The notes beneath the pieces are model-generated. The model had not been told where the DNA came from and did no database searches. It saw only the letters and a program-made list of their open reading frames with translations. From positions 2,409,001 to 2,473,000 of the forward strand of contig OY282353.1 in the NCBI GenBank assembly GCA_958295465.1: a stretch of 64,000 nt of DNA, written 5' to 3'. Of the stretch, positions 10,685-20,571 are shown one piece after another. Origin of the DNA: an uncultured Gammaproteobacteria bacterium (lineage in GTDB: Bacteria; Pseudomonadota; Gammaproteobacteria; HK1). Within the stretch, counting starts at the first letter, position 1; every line of letters begins with the position of its first letter. Position numbers and translations under genes: made by a program.

Positions 10685-11251
10685 ATGGCGACGCTCTTCG
10701 ATACCAGGCAATTCGTGGGCGAGTGCCGCGACGCGGTGTCGGCGAACCATGCGGTGGCCGCGACCCGCGCGGTGGTGCGCGAAGCGGTGCGGGCGCTCGC
10801 ATCGGGTGTCGCCGCCCTGCCGCCGCTCGATTCGTTCTACGCTCGCCACGGCGGCGGTCTGCTGCTCGGTCATGACCGGACCCTGTTCGAAGACGACACG
10901 GTGACGGTGGCCGTGGTCGAGACCGAACCCGGCCACTTGCAGCCGCCGCACGATCACTCGATGTGTGCGGTGATCGGGGTGTTCGAGGGCGGTGAGCGGA
11001 ACCGGTTCTACCGGCGCACCGGCAGCCGGGCGAGGCTCGCAACCCGCCGCGTGGTTCGCCCCGCCGAGGTGATCGCGCTACGGGAACGCACCGTGCATGC
11101 CATCAGCGCCGAAGCCGACGAGCGTTGCCGCGCGCTGCACGTCTATCTCGGCCCGCTCGGCTCGCGGCCGCGGTCGCTGTTTCATCCGGAGACCGGCGCC
11201 GAAGAGCCCTTCGACTTCGACACCTATCTGTATTACGTGCGTGCGGCTTGA
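10685..11251 (+). CDS. Cupin-fold metal-dependent protein, cysteine-dioxygenase-like
   Basis: 188 residues. The middle of the protein has a cupin motif PPHDHSMCAVIGVFEGGE followed by HAISAEADERCRALHVYLG, the two half-sites of a double-stranded beta-helix with likely metal ligands His-x-His, Glu and His. The pattern resembles predicted metal-dependent enzymes related to cysteine dioxygenase. The ATG at 10685 is preferred because the longer frame back to 10499 is Arg/Pro-rich and unlike the family. 264 bp of apparently empty sequence separates it from the esterase. The substrate is unknown. Confidence 0.75.
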   Translation: MATLFDTRQFVGECRDAVSANHAVAATRAVVREAVRALASGVAALPPLDSFYARHGGGLLLGHDRTLFEDDTVTVAVVETEPGHLQPPHDHSMCAVIGVFEGGERNRFYRRTGSRARLATRRVVRPAEVIALRERTVHAISAEADERCRALHVYLGPLGSRPRSLFHPETGAEEPFDFDTYLYYVRAA

Positions 11252-11392
11252 GAGGGCGGGCCCGACCATTCGGGCGACCCCGGCTTCTCCCGAAGGCCGG
11301 CCTGCGCGCCGTCCCGCCGCGTCCGGAGAGCCGTACGGCTTCGACGACCTGTCTGCGCACGCTATTGCACGCGCAGCCTGGACGCCGGCCGA

Positions 11393-12445
11393 TCATTCGG
11401 GTGATGCAGGTCTCTCCCGGAGCCGACCGTCGAGCCATCCCGCCGCGTCGAGGGCGTGGTAGGTGATGATCAGATCGGCGCCGGCGCGCTTGATCGCGGT
11501 GAGGTTCTCGAGCGCGATGGACCGCTCGTCGAGCCAGCCGCGCTCGGCCGCCGCCTTCACCATCGAGTATTCGCCGCTCACGTTGTACGCGACCATGGGC
11601 AGCTCCGGGTGTGCGTCGTGCACCCGGCGGATGACGTCGAGGTAGGCCAGCGCGGGCTTGACCATCAGGAAGTCCGCGCCTTCCTCGACGTCGAGCGCGG
11701 CTTCCCTGAGCGCCTCGCGCACGTTTCCGGGATCCATCTGGTAGGTGCGCCGGTCGCCGAACTTCGGGGCCCCCTGCGCGGCGTCCCGGAACGGGCCGTA
11801 GAACGCCGATGCGTACTTGACGGCGTACGACATGATCGGGACGTGCTCGTACCCGTGCTCGTCGAGACCTTCGCGGATGCTCGCGACCATCCCGTCGATC
11901 ATGCCGCTCGGCGCGACGACGTCGGCGCCGGCGCGGGCGTGGCTGATCGAGACGCGGGCGAGGACGTCGAGGGTCTCGTCGTTCAACACGTAGCCGGGCG
12001 GGAGCATCGGGTTCTCGTGGTTCAGCACGCCGCAGTGGCCGTGATCGGTGTACTCGCACAGGCAGACGTCGGTGACCACGAGGAGATCGGGCAGGGCGTC
12101 CTTCAGCGCGCGGACCGCGCGCTGGATGATCCCGTCGTCGTCGTAGTTCTCCTCGCCGATCGGATCCTTCGACGCGGGGATGCCGAAGAGCAGCACCGCC
12201 GGGACCCCCGCCGCCGCCGCCCTTCCCGCTTCGCCGACCGCCTGATCGACGGAGAGCTGGCAGATCCCCGGCATCGACGGGATCGAATCGCGCACGTGCT
12301 CGCCGTGGACGATGAACAGGGGATAGATGAAGTCGGCGGGGGTGAGCACGGTTTCGCGCACCGCTGCCCGGAGCCGCGCGGAGTGCCGGAGACGGCGCGG
12401 CCGGCTGCGCAGGGGATGGGTCCTGAATCTCGTCTTGGCGTCCAT
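11393..12445 (-). CDS. hemB: Delta-aminolevulinic acid dehydratase (porphobilinogen synthase)
   Basis: Condenses two 5-aminolevulinate molecules to porphobilinogen in haem biosynthesis; 350 residues. It shows the metal-site cysteines in [14 protein letters not shown], the active-site lysines in [16 protein letters not shown] and [11 protein letters not shown], and NVSGEY. The ATG at 12445 has a GGAGG ribosome site about 8 bp upstream; a more distal start at 12481 has no support. It is flanked by genes on the opposite strand, so it is a single-gene transcript. Confidence 0.97.
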   Translation of the reverse strand: MDAKTRFRTHPLRSRPRRLRHSARLRAAVRETVLTPADFIYPLFIVHGEHVRDSIPSMPGICQLSVDQAVGEAGRAAAAGVPAVLLFGIPASKDPIGEENYDDDGIIQRAVRALKDALPDLLVVTDVCLCEYTDHGHCGVLNHENPMLPPGYVLNDETLDVLARVSISHARAGADVVAPSGMIDGMVASIREGLDEHGYEHVPIMSYAVKYASAFYGPFRDAAQGAPKFGDRRTYQMDPGNVREALREAALDVEEGADFLMVKPALAYLDVIRRVHDAHPELPMVAYNVSGEYSMVKAAAERGWLDERSIALENLTAIKRAGADLIITYHALDAAGWLDGRLRERPASPE

Positions 12446-12782
12446 GATGCGCCTCCGGATGGATGGGCCGGGTGACGCCAATATAGCGCGCCTGCCACGC
12501 GCCGGATCACGCCAGGGGGTACAGGACGCCCTGGAGTTGCGGATGCGCTCCGGTCTCGGCCGGATTCACCCTCTCCCTTCAGGCTCATGTCTCGTTGGAC
12601 AAAGCGGAGGTGGCGCCGGTGAGGACAACGCGCAACAATGTCTCGGGGAGATGGCGGCACGGCCCGGGAATCGTGAAGGGAGGTCATCGACCGTCGGGAT
12701 CCCGGGCTGCCCGGGAGTCGTGAGGGAAGGCCCCGGCCGGTGCCGCGGGCAGACCTTCGGAGCGTGAGGGGGAGGAGATGGA
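12446..12782. other. Intergenic region between hemB and the M24 gene
   Basis: 337 bp between divergent genes. Open frames here are short Arg/Pro-rich shadows. It contains a CCCGGG-CTG-CCCGGG palindrome near 12700 and, at its right end, the GGAGGAG ribosome site of the next gene. Nothing else was recognised. Confidence 0.4.
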
Positions 12783-13961
12783 GTGGCGAAGAAGCAGGCC
12801 GAGGACGGCGTGGTGCGCGGCGGTGACGCTGCATTCCCCAAGGAAGAGATCGACGCGAGGCTGCGGCGCCTCAAGCGCGCCCTCACCGCGGCCGGCATCG
12901 ATCTCTACCTGACGAGCGGAGCGGAGAACATCTTCTGGTCGAGCGGCCAGCAGACCCCCGGCTACTACACGTTCCAATGCCTTGCGGTACCGGCGAAAGG
13001 CGTACCGTTCCTGATGCTCCGCAGGCTGGAAACTCACAACGCGCGCGCGAATACGTACCTCTCCCGCATCGTCGGCTACGCGGACGACGCGAACCCCGCC
13101 GATGCGGTGGCGGACATCGTGGAGTCCCGCGGTTTCAAGGGCCGGCGCATCGCGATCGACCGCAACGCCTGGTTTCTCACCGCAAACCTGTCCGACCGGC
13201 TGCGGAAACGGCTCGGGCGGCTCGGGGACGGCAGCGGCATCGTCGAATCGCTACGCCGGGTGAAGAGCCCCCGTGAGCTTGTCGCGCTTCACGCCGCGGC
13301 GCGCGCCAACGACGCCGGCATGAGGGCGGGCCTGGCCGCGGTGCGCACGGGAGCGACCGAGAACGACGTCGCGGCCGAGGTCATGCATGCCGCGATCAAG
13401 GCGGGCTCGGAGTACGTCGGCATGGAGCCGTTCGTCGTCTCCGGCCCGCGGTCGGGCCTCCCTCATGCGACGTGGCGGCGGCGGCGGATCCGCAACGGCG
13501 ACGTCGTGGTGCTGGAGACCGCGGCCTGCCACCACCGATACCATGCCGCGTCGTTCCGGACCGTGGCGGTCGGCCGCGTGCCCCGCAAGGCGCGCGACTG
13601 GTACGAGGTGTGCCGGGAGGCGTTCGCGGCGGGGGCGGACATGCTGCGTCCCGGACGGACCTGCGCCGAGGTGCACGAGGCGGTGCAGGCGGTGATCGAC
13701 GCCGCCGGATGCACCGAGGCGTACCGCAAGCGCTCGGGCTACAGCATGGGCATCGCGTTCGCACCGGACTGGGGCGAGGGGAACATCCTGAGCCTCTACC
13801 GGGGCGTGGACGTCGCGGTCGAGCCGGGGATGGTGTTTCACGTGCCGATCACGTTGCGCGACTACGGGCGGTTCACGGTCGCGGTGAGCGAGACCGTCGA
13901 GGTGACGGCCCGCGGCTCCCGCATCCTGGGCAAGCTCGGCCAGGACCTCGTCGAAGCCTGA
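12783..13961 (+). CDS. M24-family (creatinase/ectoine-hydrolase-like) hydrolase
   Basis: 392 residues with the creatinase N-terminal domain followed by a pita-bread catalytic domain. Canonical M24 metal ligands are mostly lost: the first Asp is Glu in VVLETAAC, the second Asp is missing before RT in YHAASFRT, and the GHGIG/HE motif reads GYSMGIAFAPDW. The ExxxCxxRYHAxxxRT signature is what I recall for the metal-independent ectoine hydrolases (DoeA/EutD) and relatives. No ectoine genes are nearby, so that activity is only one possibility. The GTG start is set by a GGAGGAG site 6-7 bp upstream. A second such gene is at 40509-41660. Confidence 0.85.
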   Translation: MAKKQAEDGVVRGGDAAFPKEEIDARLRRLKRALTAAGIDLYLTSGAENIFWSSGQQTPGYYTFQCLAVPAKGVPFLMLRRLETHNARANTYLSRIVGYADDANPADAVADIVESRGFKGRRIAIDRNAWFLTANLSDRLRKRLGRLGDGSGIVESLRRVKSPRELVALHAAARANDAGMRAGLAAVRTGATENDVAAEVMHAAIKAGSEYVGMEPFVVSGPRSGLPHATWRRRRIRNGDVVVLETAACHHRYHAASFRTVAVGRVPRKARDWYEVCREAFAAGADMLRPGRTCAEVHEAVQAVIDAAGCTEAYRKRSGYSMGIAFAPDWGEGNILSLYRGVDVAVEPGMVFHVPITLRDYGRFTVAVSETVEVTARGSRILGKLGQDLVEA

Positions 13962-14149
13962 GCCGGCCGCCCTTCGGACGTCGCACCATCCGGTGCCGGG
14001 CACAGGACGGCGAAACCATGCATGACGCCCCGGCCGGCGGCGCACCGCACGGAACGAAAGGCTGAAGGGATGGGGACCGGAACGGGACGCGCGAGCGAAG
14101 CCGGGACGCCGGGAACGGCTCACGACATTCCATCGATGAGGAGCGGACA

Positions 14150-14881
<732 letters not shown>

Positions 14882-14950
14882 CCCGGCGCAAGCTTGCACT
14901 GCCTCCTGGCTGAATCGGGGCCGGAGCGGGCGCCGTCGACGTCCCCGCGC

Positions 14951-15434
14951 TCACCCCGCGCACTCGCGCTCCGCGAGATCCAGGTACAGCGACTGCACGC
15001 GCTCCGTCAGCGGTCCGCGCGCGCCTTCGCCGATGGGACGGGCCGTCGACCGCCGCAACGCCGGCGAACGTGCCGGTGACGAACGACTCCTCGGCGCCGT
15101 AGACGTCGGTGAGGCTGAAGTTGCACTCACGGACGGGGATCGCGTGCTCGCGGCAGAGCCGGATGATGTTTCCGCGGGTGATTCCGCCGAGACAGTAGTC
15201 GCCGGTCGAGGTCCGGACCTCGCCCCGCCTGACGATGAAGAAGTGGACGGAGTTGCAGGTCGCGACGAACCCCTGGGGGTCGAGCATCAGCGCCTCGTCG
15301 GCCCCCGCCTTCGCCGCCTGGATGCACGCCAGGATGCAGTCGAGCTTCGAATCCTGCACGTCGGGCGGCCCCCGGCGCACGTGGACGGTGAACAGGCGGA
15401 ATCCCGCGCGATACTCGTGGGTCCCCCTGCTCAT
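14951..15434 (-). pseudogene. Branched-chain amino-acid aminotransferase (class IV), C-terminal remnant
   Basis: Reads as the C-terminal half of a fold-type IV aminotransferase: RLFTVHVRRGPP, DSKLDCILACIQAAKAG (the Lys is probably the PLP lysine), GADEALMLDPQGFV, and GDYCLGGITRGNII, the phosphate-binding turn. The N-terminal domain (about 120 residues) is absent: homology begins at the ATG overlapping the dsbB stop. One extra C near 15050 shifts the frame; beyond it GPLTERVQSLYLDLAERE is the proper C-terminus, ending at 14951. It is unlikely to be active. Confidence 0.8.
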
Positions 15435-15961
15435 GGAGCCGTTCCGCTCACGCCCGCGCCGGCCGGAGGACGGTCACCGGCCCGGGCGGCCGCCAGCCAG
15501 AGCCCGAAGACGGCGAACGCGATGAACGCGAGCAGGGTCCACTGGGGGATCGACAGGGAAAGGAACGTCCACTGCACCTCCGCGCATTCCCCGGAGCCGC
15601 CGAGGATCATCCCGAGCGCCTCCGTGAGCGGAAACGCCTCCAGCATGTACTCCAGACCCGGACCGCACTCCGGGACCTCCCCCGGCGGCAGGCTCTGGAG
15701 CCATACGTGGCGCCCCGCCACCGCCGTTCCGGCGCCCGCAGCGATCATGATCGCCACACCGTAGGCGCGGCGTCCCGCCGTCGCCGGGTCGTGGAGCGCG
15801 CCGGCGAACGTCAATACGCCGAGCGCGATGACGAACCCGCGCTGGAAGATGCACAGGGGACAGGGCTCGAGTCCATCGACGTGCTGCAGCCACAGCGCCG
15901 CCGCCATCAGCACGACACAGAGCGCGAAACCGCCCGCCAGAAGCATTCTCCAAAGCGACAT
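15431..15961 (-). CDS. dsbB: Disulfide bond formation protein B
   Basis: Inner-membrane protein that reoxidises periplasmic DsbA and passes electrons to quinone. 176 residues with four hydrophobic segments. The first periplasmic loop holds the CxxC pair in EPCPLCIFQRG; the second loop has ECGPGLEYML and GSGEC, giving the second cysteine pair. No dsbA is in the window. Its TGA overlaps the ATG of the aminotransferase remnant (ATGA, 15431-15434), which looks like the scar of a deletion that brought the two together. Confidence 0.93.
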   Translation of the reverse strand: MSLWRMLLAGGFALCVVLMAAALWLQHVDGLEPCPLCIFQRGFVIALGVLTFAGALHDPATAGRRAYGVAIMIAAGAGTAVAGRHVWLQSLPPGEVPECGPGLEYMLEAFPLTEALGMILGGSGECAEVQWTFLSLSIPQWTLLAFIAFAVFGLWLAAARAGDRPPAGAGVSGTAP

Positions 15962-16024
15962 CCGGTCTCCGTGATCGTCGTTCCAAAACCGGCAGAGCCG
16001 GGTTCCCGCCTCGGAGATTCCCTC

Positions 16025-16331
16025 ATTCGACGGTACCCTTGCCGTTGCTCACACGGGACGCCTTCCCCAACGTCCCAATGCACTCCCGGTGCGCCTGCGC
16101 CTTGGAACGCCTCGAAGATGAAGTGGATGCGGTCTTGTTCACCGCCGTTGAACGCGCCGTACGGTGCGAGATTGTTGACTTCCCAGACACGGCCGGTCGC
16201 CAGGTGGAATTCGGCGCCGGCAACGGTCAGTGTCGCCCGTGGGTTGGTCACCAGCAGAACGTGAATCTTGTGTACGCGCGGATTCGAGGGCTCCAAGTCA
16301 ACGTGCTCGTCGATTCGGTGGCCCGCCGTCG
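16025..16331 (-). pseudogene. Aspartyl/asparaginyl beta-hydroxylase-like (2OG-Fe oxygenase) remnant
   Basis: The minus-strand frame reads GHRIDEHVDLEPSN, then HKIHVLLVTNPRATLTVAG, then GRVWEVNN and FNGGEQDRIHFIFEAF. This is the core of the AspH-type double-stranded beta-helix: an HxD iron site (EHVDLE), the TNP strand, the G-x-x-W-x-x-N turn, and the RIH strand. An in-frame stop lies just upstream, and no N-terminal half is recognisable in 16332-16784, which otherwise contains nothing I can assign. Probably a decayed gene. Confidence 0.6.
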
Positions 16332-16784
16332 GCCGCTACCGTCGTCCCGTCCTCCATCGGTACGAAAGTACCAGATACTCCGCCCTTGGCCAATCGGAGC
16401 GCACTCGCGCCGGCAATTTCCGCCAAGCCCGAAAACGTCCCATGAACCACAACAATCAAATACCCAGGCGGCCGGGATGGCCGCGAAACCCCGGTCATGC
16501 AATCGAGTTCGGGGCGTTGGCGGGAATTGCTGCACTCGCGCGGTTTCCCCATGTAGCCTGCTCCTGGGCCGTCTGCCCCACAAGGCCGTGGCCGAAGTGG
16601 TTCAAGTCTTCCCGCTGGGTGGAAAACACCCGGTTGAACGCGCGACCTGGGCGGCATCGAGGTCGTCGATGTGCTGTGCGTTCCTGTCGGTCGGCGCCGC
16701 GTCATATTCCTTGACGGCAAGGCGGCGGCGCAGGTTCAGGTCGTCGAGTGGAAGTCGCGACGGCGGCCTGAAACGCCTGGTCCG

Positions 16785-17582
16785 TCAGGCCGGATTCGGC
16801 AGTCCGAAGAAGCGGCGCGCGGTCTCGGTGGTGGATCGTGCCAGCATTTCCGGCTCGACCCCGACCACTGCCGCCACCGCCCGCAGGATGTGGCGGAGGT
16901 GCATCGGCTCGTTGCGCCGGGTCTTCGGCTTCGGAACGAGGTCGCGGGGGAGGAGGTACGGTGCATCGGTCTCGATCATCAGGCGATCGAGGGGCACGCG
17001 GGCGATGATCTCGCGCAGATGCAGGCCGCGGCGCTCGTCGCAGATCCAGCCCGTCACCCCCACGTGGAGGCCGAGATCCAGATAGGCGTCCAGCGCGGCG
17101 CGGTCGCCGGTGAAGCAGTGGACGACGGCATGGGAAAGCTGCGCGCGCCAGCGCGAAACGATGGCCAGGAACCGCTCGTGGGCGTCGCGCTCATGGAGAA
17201 ACACCGGCATCCCCAGCCTCGCCGCGAGTTCGAGATGGGCCTCGAACGCCCGTTCCTGGTCGGCCCGCGGCGAGAAGTCGCGGTTGAAGTCGAGCCCGGT
17301 TTCCCCGATGGCGACGACTTCGGGCTCCGCCGCCAGCCGCTCCAGGGCCGCCGCGCTCGTCGCACCCCACTCGCGGGCGTGGTGCGGATGGACCCCCGCG
17401 GTGGAAAACAGCGTCCCCGGCGCGGTCCGGGCGACACCGAGGGCAATGGCGCTCTCCGTCTCGCTCGCACCGGTGACCACGATCTGTGCAACCCCCGCGT
17501 CCCGTGCGCGCGCCAGCACCTCCGCGCGGTCGGGGTCGAACGACTCGTGGCCGAGATTCGCACCGATGTCGACGAGCTCCAC
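16785..17582 (-). CDS. tatD: TatD-family metal-dependent DNase
   Basis: 266 residues in the amidohydrolase-like TatD fold. It follows E. coli TatD closely: DIGANL at the N-terminus, STAGVHPHHA, AIGETGLDFNRDFS, PVFLHERDAHERF, HAVVHCFTG, GWICDERRG, and ETDAPYLLPRDL with the metal-binding Asp. E. coli TatD is a 3'-5' exonuclease with a proposed DNA-repair role. The GTG at 17582 is preferred over the outer ATG at 17645 because GGAGG lies 6 bp before it and the protein then begins where family members begin. There is no tatABC nearby. Confidence 0.93.
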   Translation of the reverse strand: MELVDIGANLGHESFDPDRAEVLARARDAGVAQIVVTGASETESAIALGVARTAPGTLFSTAGVHPHHAREWGATSAAALERLAAEPEVVAIGETGLDFNRDFSPRADQERAFEAHLELAARLGMPVFLHERDAHERFLAIVSRWRAQLSHAVVHCFTGDRAALDAYLDLGLHVGVTGWICDERRGLHLREIIARVPLDRLMIETDAPYLLPRDLVPKPKTRRNEPMHLRHILRAVAAVVGVEPEMLARSTTETARRFFGLPNPA

Positions 17583-17789
17583 GCCAATCCTCCGGGACCG
17601 GAGCGCGAAGTGTATCCCGGCAGGAGCCCCGCGGAGCCGGGGCATTCCGCGCGCTGGCAGCCCTCGATCTCGCGGATGCCGGCCTCGGTCGCGCCGCCCC
17701 GCGATCCTCCCTGCCCCGGTGGAGGCGGAGCCCCCGCGCAGCCGGGGCCTCCCGGCCCCACGAACCCGGGACGGGTGGACGCCGGTGGC

Positions 17790-19358
17790 TCACCGCCCGC
17801 GCGCCCTGCGCCGGCGTCGGTCCATCCTGCCGATCAGTCCGGTCGGCAGCAGCGCCACCACGAAGACCAGCATCACGAGCAGGAATCCGTCCTGGTACGC
17901 GAGCGTCGAAGCCTGGGCGGCGATCACCCGCCCGAGGTAGTCCATGGCGATGAGGTCGTGCGCTGCTTCGGGCAGCCCGCCCGGCGCGAGGAGATCGCCG
18001 GCGTGGCCCAGCAGCTCGCGCATGGCGGTGTTGCCGGCGCTCTGCGTGGCCGCCATCGCATCGGCGTGGATCTCCGTTCGCCGCTCCAGCAGCGCGACCA
18101 GGGTGTTGATGCCGAACGCTCCGCCGAGCTGGCGGAAGAAGTTGATGGTCCCTGCTCCCTGGTTGAGTCGGTCCTCGGGAACCGCGTCGATCGACGTCGC
18201 GGTGAGCGCCGGGGTGACGCAGGCCATCCCGAAACGGCATACGGCCGCAAAGAGCATGACCTGGAGGTACGGGGTGTTCACGTCCGCGCCGGAGAACAGC
18301 AGGGTGCCGCCTATGAAGATCAGCAGCCCCGTGGTGATGATGCCGGCGGGCGGGAGCCGGTCCGACGCGCGCCCGATCAGCGGGGTCACCACCACCACCA
18401 CGAGACCGGCCGGCAACAGCAGAAGGCCCGCCGCGGTGGGCGCGAGCCCCTGCACGATCTGGCCGAAGACCGGGGTGGCATAGGTGATGGAGAAGTTCCC
18501 GGCGCCATAGATGAAGGTGACGAGGATCGCCGCGGCGAAGCGGGGGTTCGAGAGCAGGGAGAAGTCGAAGATGGCGCGGGCGGATCGAAGCTGCGAGCGT
18601 ACGAACAGTACGCCGGTGGCGATCCCGAGGCCGAAGCAGCCGGCGATGGGGCTCGACCCCCACCCGAGCCGCTGCCCGTTCGCGATGCCGTACATCAGGC
18701 AGAAGATCGACACGCACAGCAGCGCGTAGCCCGTCCAGTCGAACCGCACCCGCTGCGCCGGATGTTCTTCGTCCGGCATGAACAGCGCGCCGAGCAGCAA
18801 CGCCGCCGCGACGAACGGCAGCGGCACGAGGAAGATGTAGCGCCATCCGAGCCCGTCGATGGTGAGGCCGCCCACCACCGGGCCGAACCCGAGCGCGAGG
18901 CCGAGGCCGCTGATGTAGATGCCGGTGGCCAGTCCGCGCCGCTCGGGGGGGAACACGCTGATGATGGCGGCCAGCACCAGCGGCTGGACGATTCCGGCCG
19001 AGAAGCCCTGCATCACCCGCCCGAGGATCAGGACGTCGATGGACGGGCTCCCCGCGCAGACGAGTCCTCCGGCCGCGAAGACCGCGAGCACCACCATGAA
19101 CGCGGCGCGACGCCCCAGCCATCCGGTGATCCACCGTCCCAGGAGCTGGCTCGCGGTCATCGTCGCCAAGTACGCGGTGGCGAGGAACTGGGCCAGGCCC
19201 TGGCCGACCCCGAAGGCTCCCATCACGTCCGGCACCGCAACGTTCACGATGGTTCCGGAGAGCACCATCGTGAACGACGCCACCATGCCGGTCCCGGTCA
19301 CCACCCACCGCCCGGCGGACGCGGGGCGCCGGGCCGGAGGGTCTCGCGTTTCAGTCAC
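17790..19358 (-). CDS. DHA2-type MFS drug efflux transporter (EmrB/QacA family)
   Basis: 522 residues with about 14 hydrophobic segments, the DHA2 topology of EmrB. The proton-coupled family motifs are visible: GTIVNVAVPDVM in the first helix, LLGRWITGWLGRR (motif A loop), and the GFGPVVGGLTIDGLGWRYIF segment typical of this family. It forms an operon with the membrane-fusion gene upstream: the start overlaps that gene's end by 8 bp. Together they would make a two-component inner-membrane efflux system needing an outer-membrane factor that is not in the window. Confidence 0.93.
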   Translation of the reverse strand: MTETRDPPARRPASAGRWVVTGTGMVASFTMVLSGTIVNVAVPDVMGAFGVGQGLAQFLATAYLATMTASQLLGRWITGWLGRRAAFMVVLAVFAAGGLVCAGSPSIDVLILGRVMQGFSAGIVQPLVLAAIISVFPPERRGLATGIYISGLGLALGFGPVVGGLTIDGLGWRYIFLVPLPFVAAALLLGALFMPDEEHPAQRVRFDWTGYALLCVSIFCLMYGIANGQRLGWGSSPIAGCFGLGIATGVLFVRSQLRSARAIFDFSLLSNPRFAAAILVTFIYGAGNFSITYATPVFGQIVQGLAPTAAGLLLLPAGLVVVVVTPLIGRASDRLPPAGIITTGLLIFIGGTLLFSGADVNTPYLQVMLFAAVCRFGMACVTPALTATSIDAVPEDRLNQGAGTINFFRQLGGAFGINTLVALLERRTEIHADAMAATQSAGNTAMRELLGHAGDLLAPGGLPEAAHDLIAMDYLGRVIAAQASTLAYQDGFLLVMLVFVVALLPTGLIGRMDRRRRRARGR

Positions 19359-20442
19359 GGACGTCGATGTAGACCTCGACCATCATCCCCGGCGCCAGGC
19401 GCTCGCCGCTCTGCTCGACGTCGATGCGCACCGGGATCCGCTGGGTGATCTTGGTGAAGTTCCCGCTGGGATTCGGACTCGGGAGCAACGCGAAGCTTCC
19501 GGTGGTGGCGCTGCCGACGGACCGGACCCGGCCACGAAGCACCTCCCCCGGATAGGCGTCCACCCGGATCTCCGCCGGCTGGCCGGCGGCGAGCTTGCGG
19601 ATCCGCGTCTCCTTGACGTTCGCCTCGATCCATACCCGCTTCGGGTCGTGCACGATCGCGAGGCGCTGGCCCGGCCGCACGTATTCGCCGGCCCGCGCGA
19701 AGGCCCGATCGACCACCCCGTCGATCGGGCTTCGAATCGTACGGTCCGCGACGTCGAGACGCTGCTGCTCGATCCGGCTGCGCAGCTCGGCTTCCCGGTG
19801 GCCGATCGCGTCGATCTCGCGGTCGAGCACGTCGAGGCGCGCGCGCTCGGCCCGCGCCGCGTCCACCCTGACGGCCGCTTCCTCCAGCTCCGCCACCGCC
19901 ATGCGGTGCCCACCTTCGATCCGGCGCGCCTCCGCCCGTGCCTGCTCGAGCTGCCGTACCGGGACGTCCCGCCTGCCGTACTGCGACCTCGCGCGGGCGA
20001 GCTCGGCCCGTGCGAGGTCGAGCCGCGGATCGAGGGCGGCCACGGACCCTTGTGCGGCCCGATGGGCCGAACGCGCCGCCTGCAACCGGGTCCTGGTCCG
20101 TTCGTCGATGAGGGTGCGCTCGGCCGAGAGCCGTTCGCGCTCGGCCCGCGCCGCGTCGAGCCGCGCTTCGAGTTGATCCAGCAACAGACCTTCCACGCGG
20201 GCATCGAGCCGCGCGATGACCTGGTCCCGGACCACCCGGTCGCCCGATTCCACCGGGAACTCGATGAGCCGGCCCGCCACTCGGCCGCTGACGGTGACGA
20301 GATCGCCGGCTACCCGGGCGTCGGTCTCGTGCACGTGGGTGAAGCGCTGCGTGACCTCGACGACCCCGAACCACGTCCCCGCCGCCACCACCGCCAACGC
20401 GACGAGGCCCTGGAACAAGCGCTGGCGTATCCGCAGCATCAC
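19351..20442 (-). CDS. HlyD/EmrA-type membrane fusion protein
   Basis: About 363 residues: one N-terminal membrane helix (residues 10-28), a biotinyl-lipoyl half-motif TVSGRVAGRLIEFPVESGDRV, a long Arg/Glu/Ala coiled coil (about 85-215), and the second half IRSPIDGVVDRAFARAGEYV. It acts as the periplasmic adaptor for the EmrB-type transporter encoded immediately downstream (8-bp overlap). Start is GTG 20442 or ATG 20439. An upstream stop overlaps these codons (TGATG), hinting that a short upstream reading frame was coupled to it. Confidence 0.92.
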   Translation of the reverse strand: MMLRIRQRLFQGLVALAVVAAGTWFGVVEVTQRFTHVHETDARVAGDLVTVSGRVAGRLIEFPVESGDRVVRDQVIARLDARVEGLLLDQLEARLDAARAERERLSAERTLIDERTRTRLQAARSAHRAAQGSVAALDPRLDLARAELARARSQYGRRDVPVRQLEQARAEARRIEGGHRMAVAELEEAAVRVDAARAERARLDVLDREIDAIGHREAELRSRIEQQRLDVADRTIRSPIDGVVDRAFARAGEYVRPGQRLAIVHDPKRVWIEANVKETRIRKLAAGQPAEIRVDAYPGEVLRGRVRSVGSATTGSFALLPSPNPSGNFTKITQRIPVRIDVEQSGERLAPGMMVEVYIDVRD

Positions 20443-20571
20443 ACCGAGACCGGTTTCAGGGGCGGGGTGAGAGCGGCGACAAGCTGCGCGAGGCCGGCCA
20501 CGACCTGCTCCGAGACCGGCTTCGGGGGCGGGATGAGGGCGGACCGTGCCCCTTCAGTGCCCCGGCGAGGG
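20443..20571 (-). other. Spacer with a short coupled reading frame and a repeated PPxKPVS peptide
   Basis: Between the hyuB remnant and emrA-like gene, one minus-strand frame reads LIPPPKPVSEQVVAGLAQ and, after a short Ala/Leu stretch, TPPLKPVSV before a stop that overlaps the emrA-like start. The two CCGGTCTCGG-containing DNA segments (near 20450 and 20515) are near repeats. The frame has no clear start and no family I recognise; it may be the tail of a lost gene. Confidence 0.3.

Noticed and set aside
16671..19448. 925-codon plus-strand reading frame
   Set aside because: Antisense to tatD and the EmrB-type transporter; rich in Arg/Glu/His as expected of a shadow.
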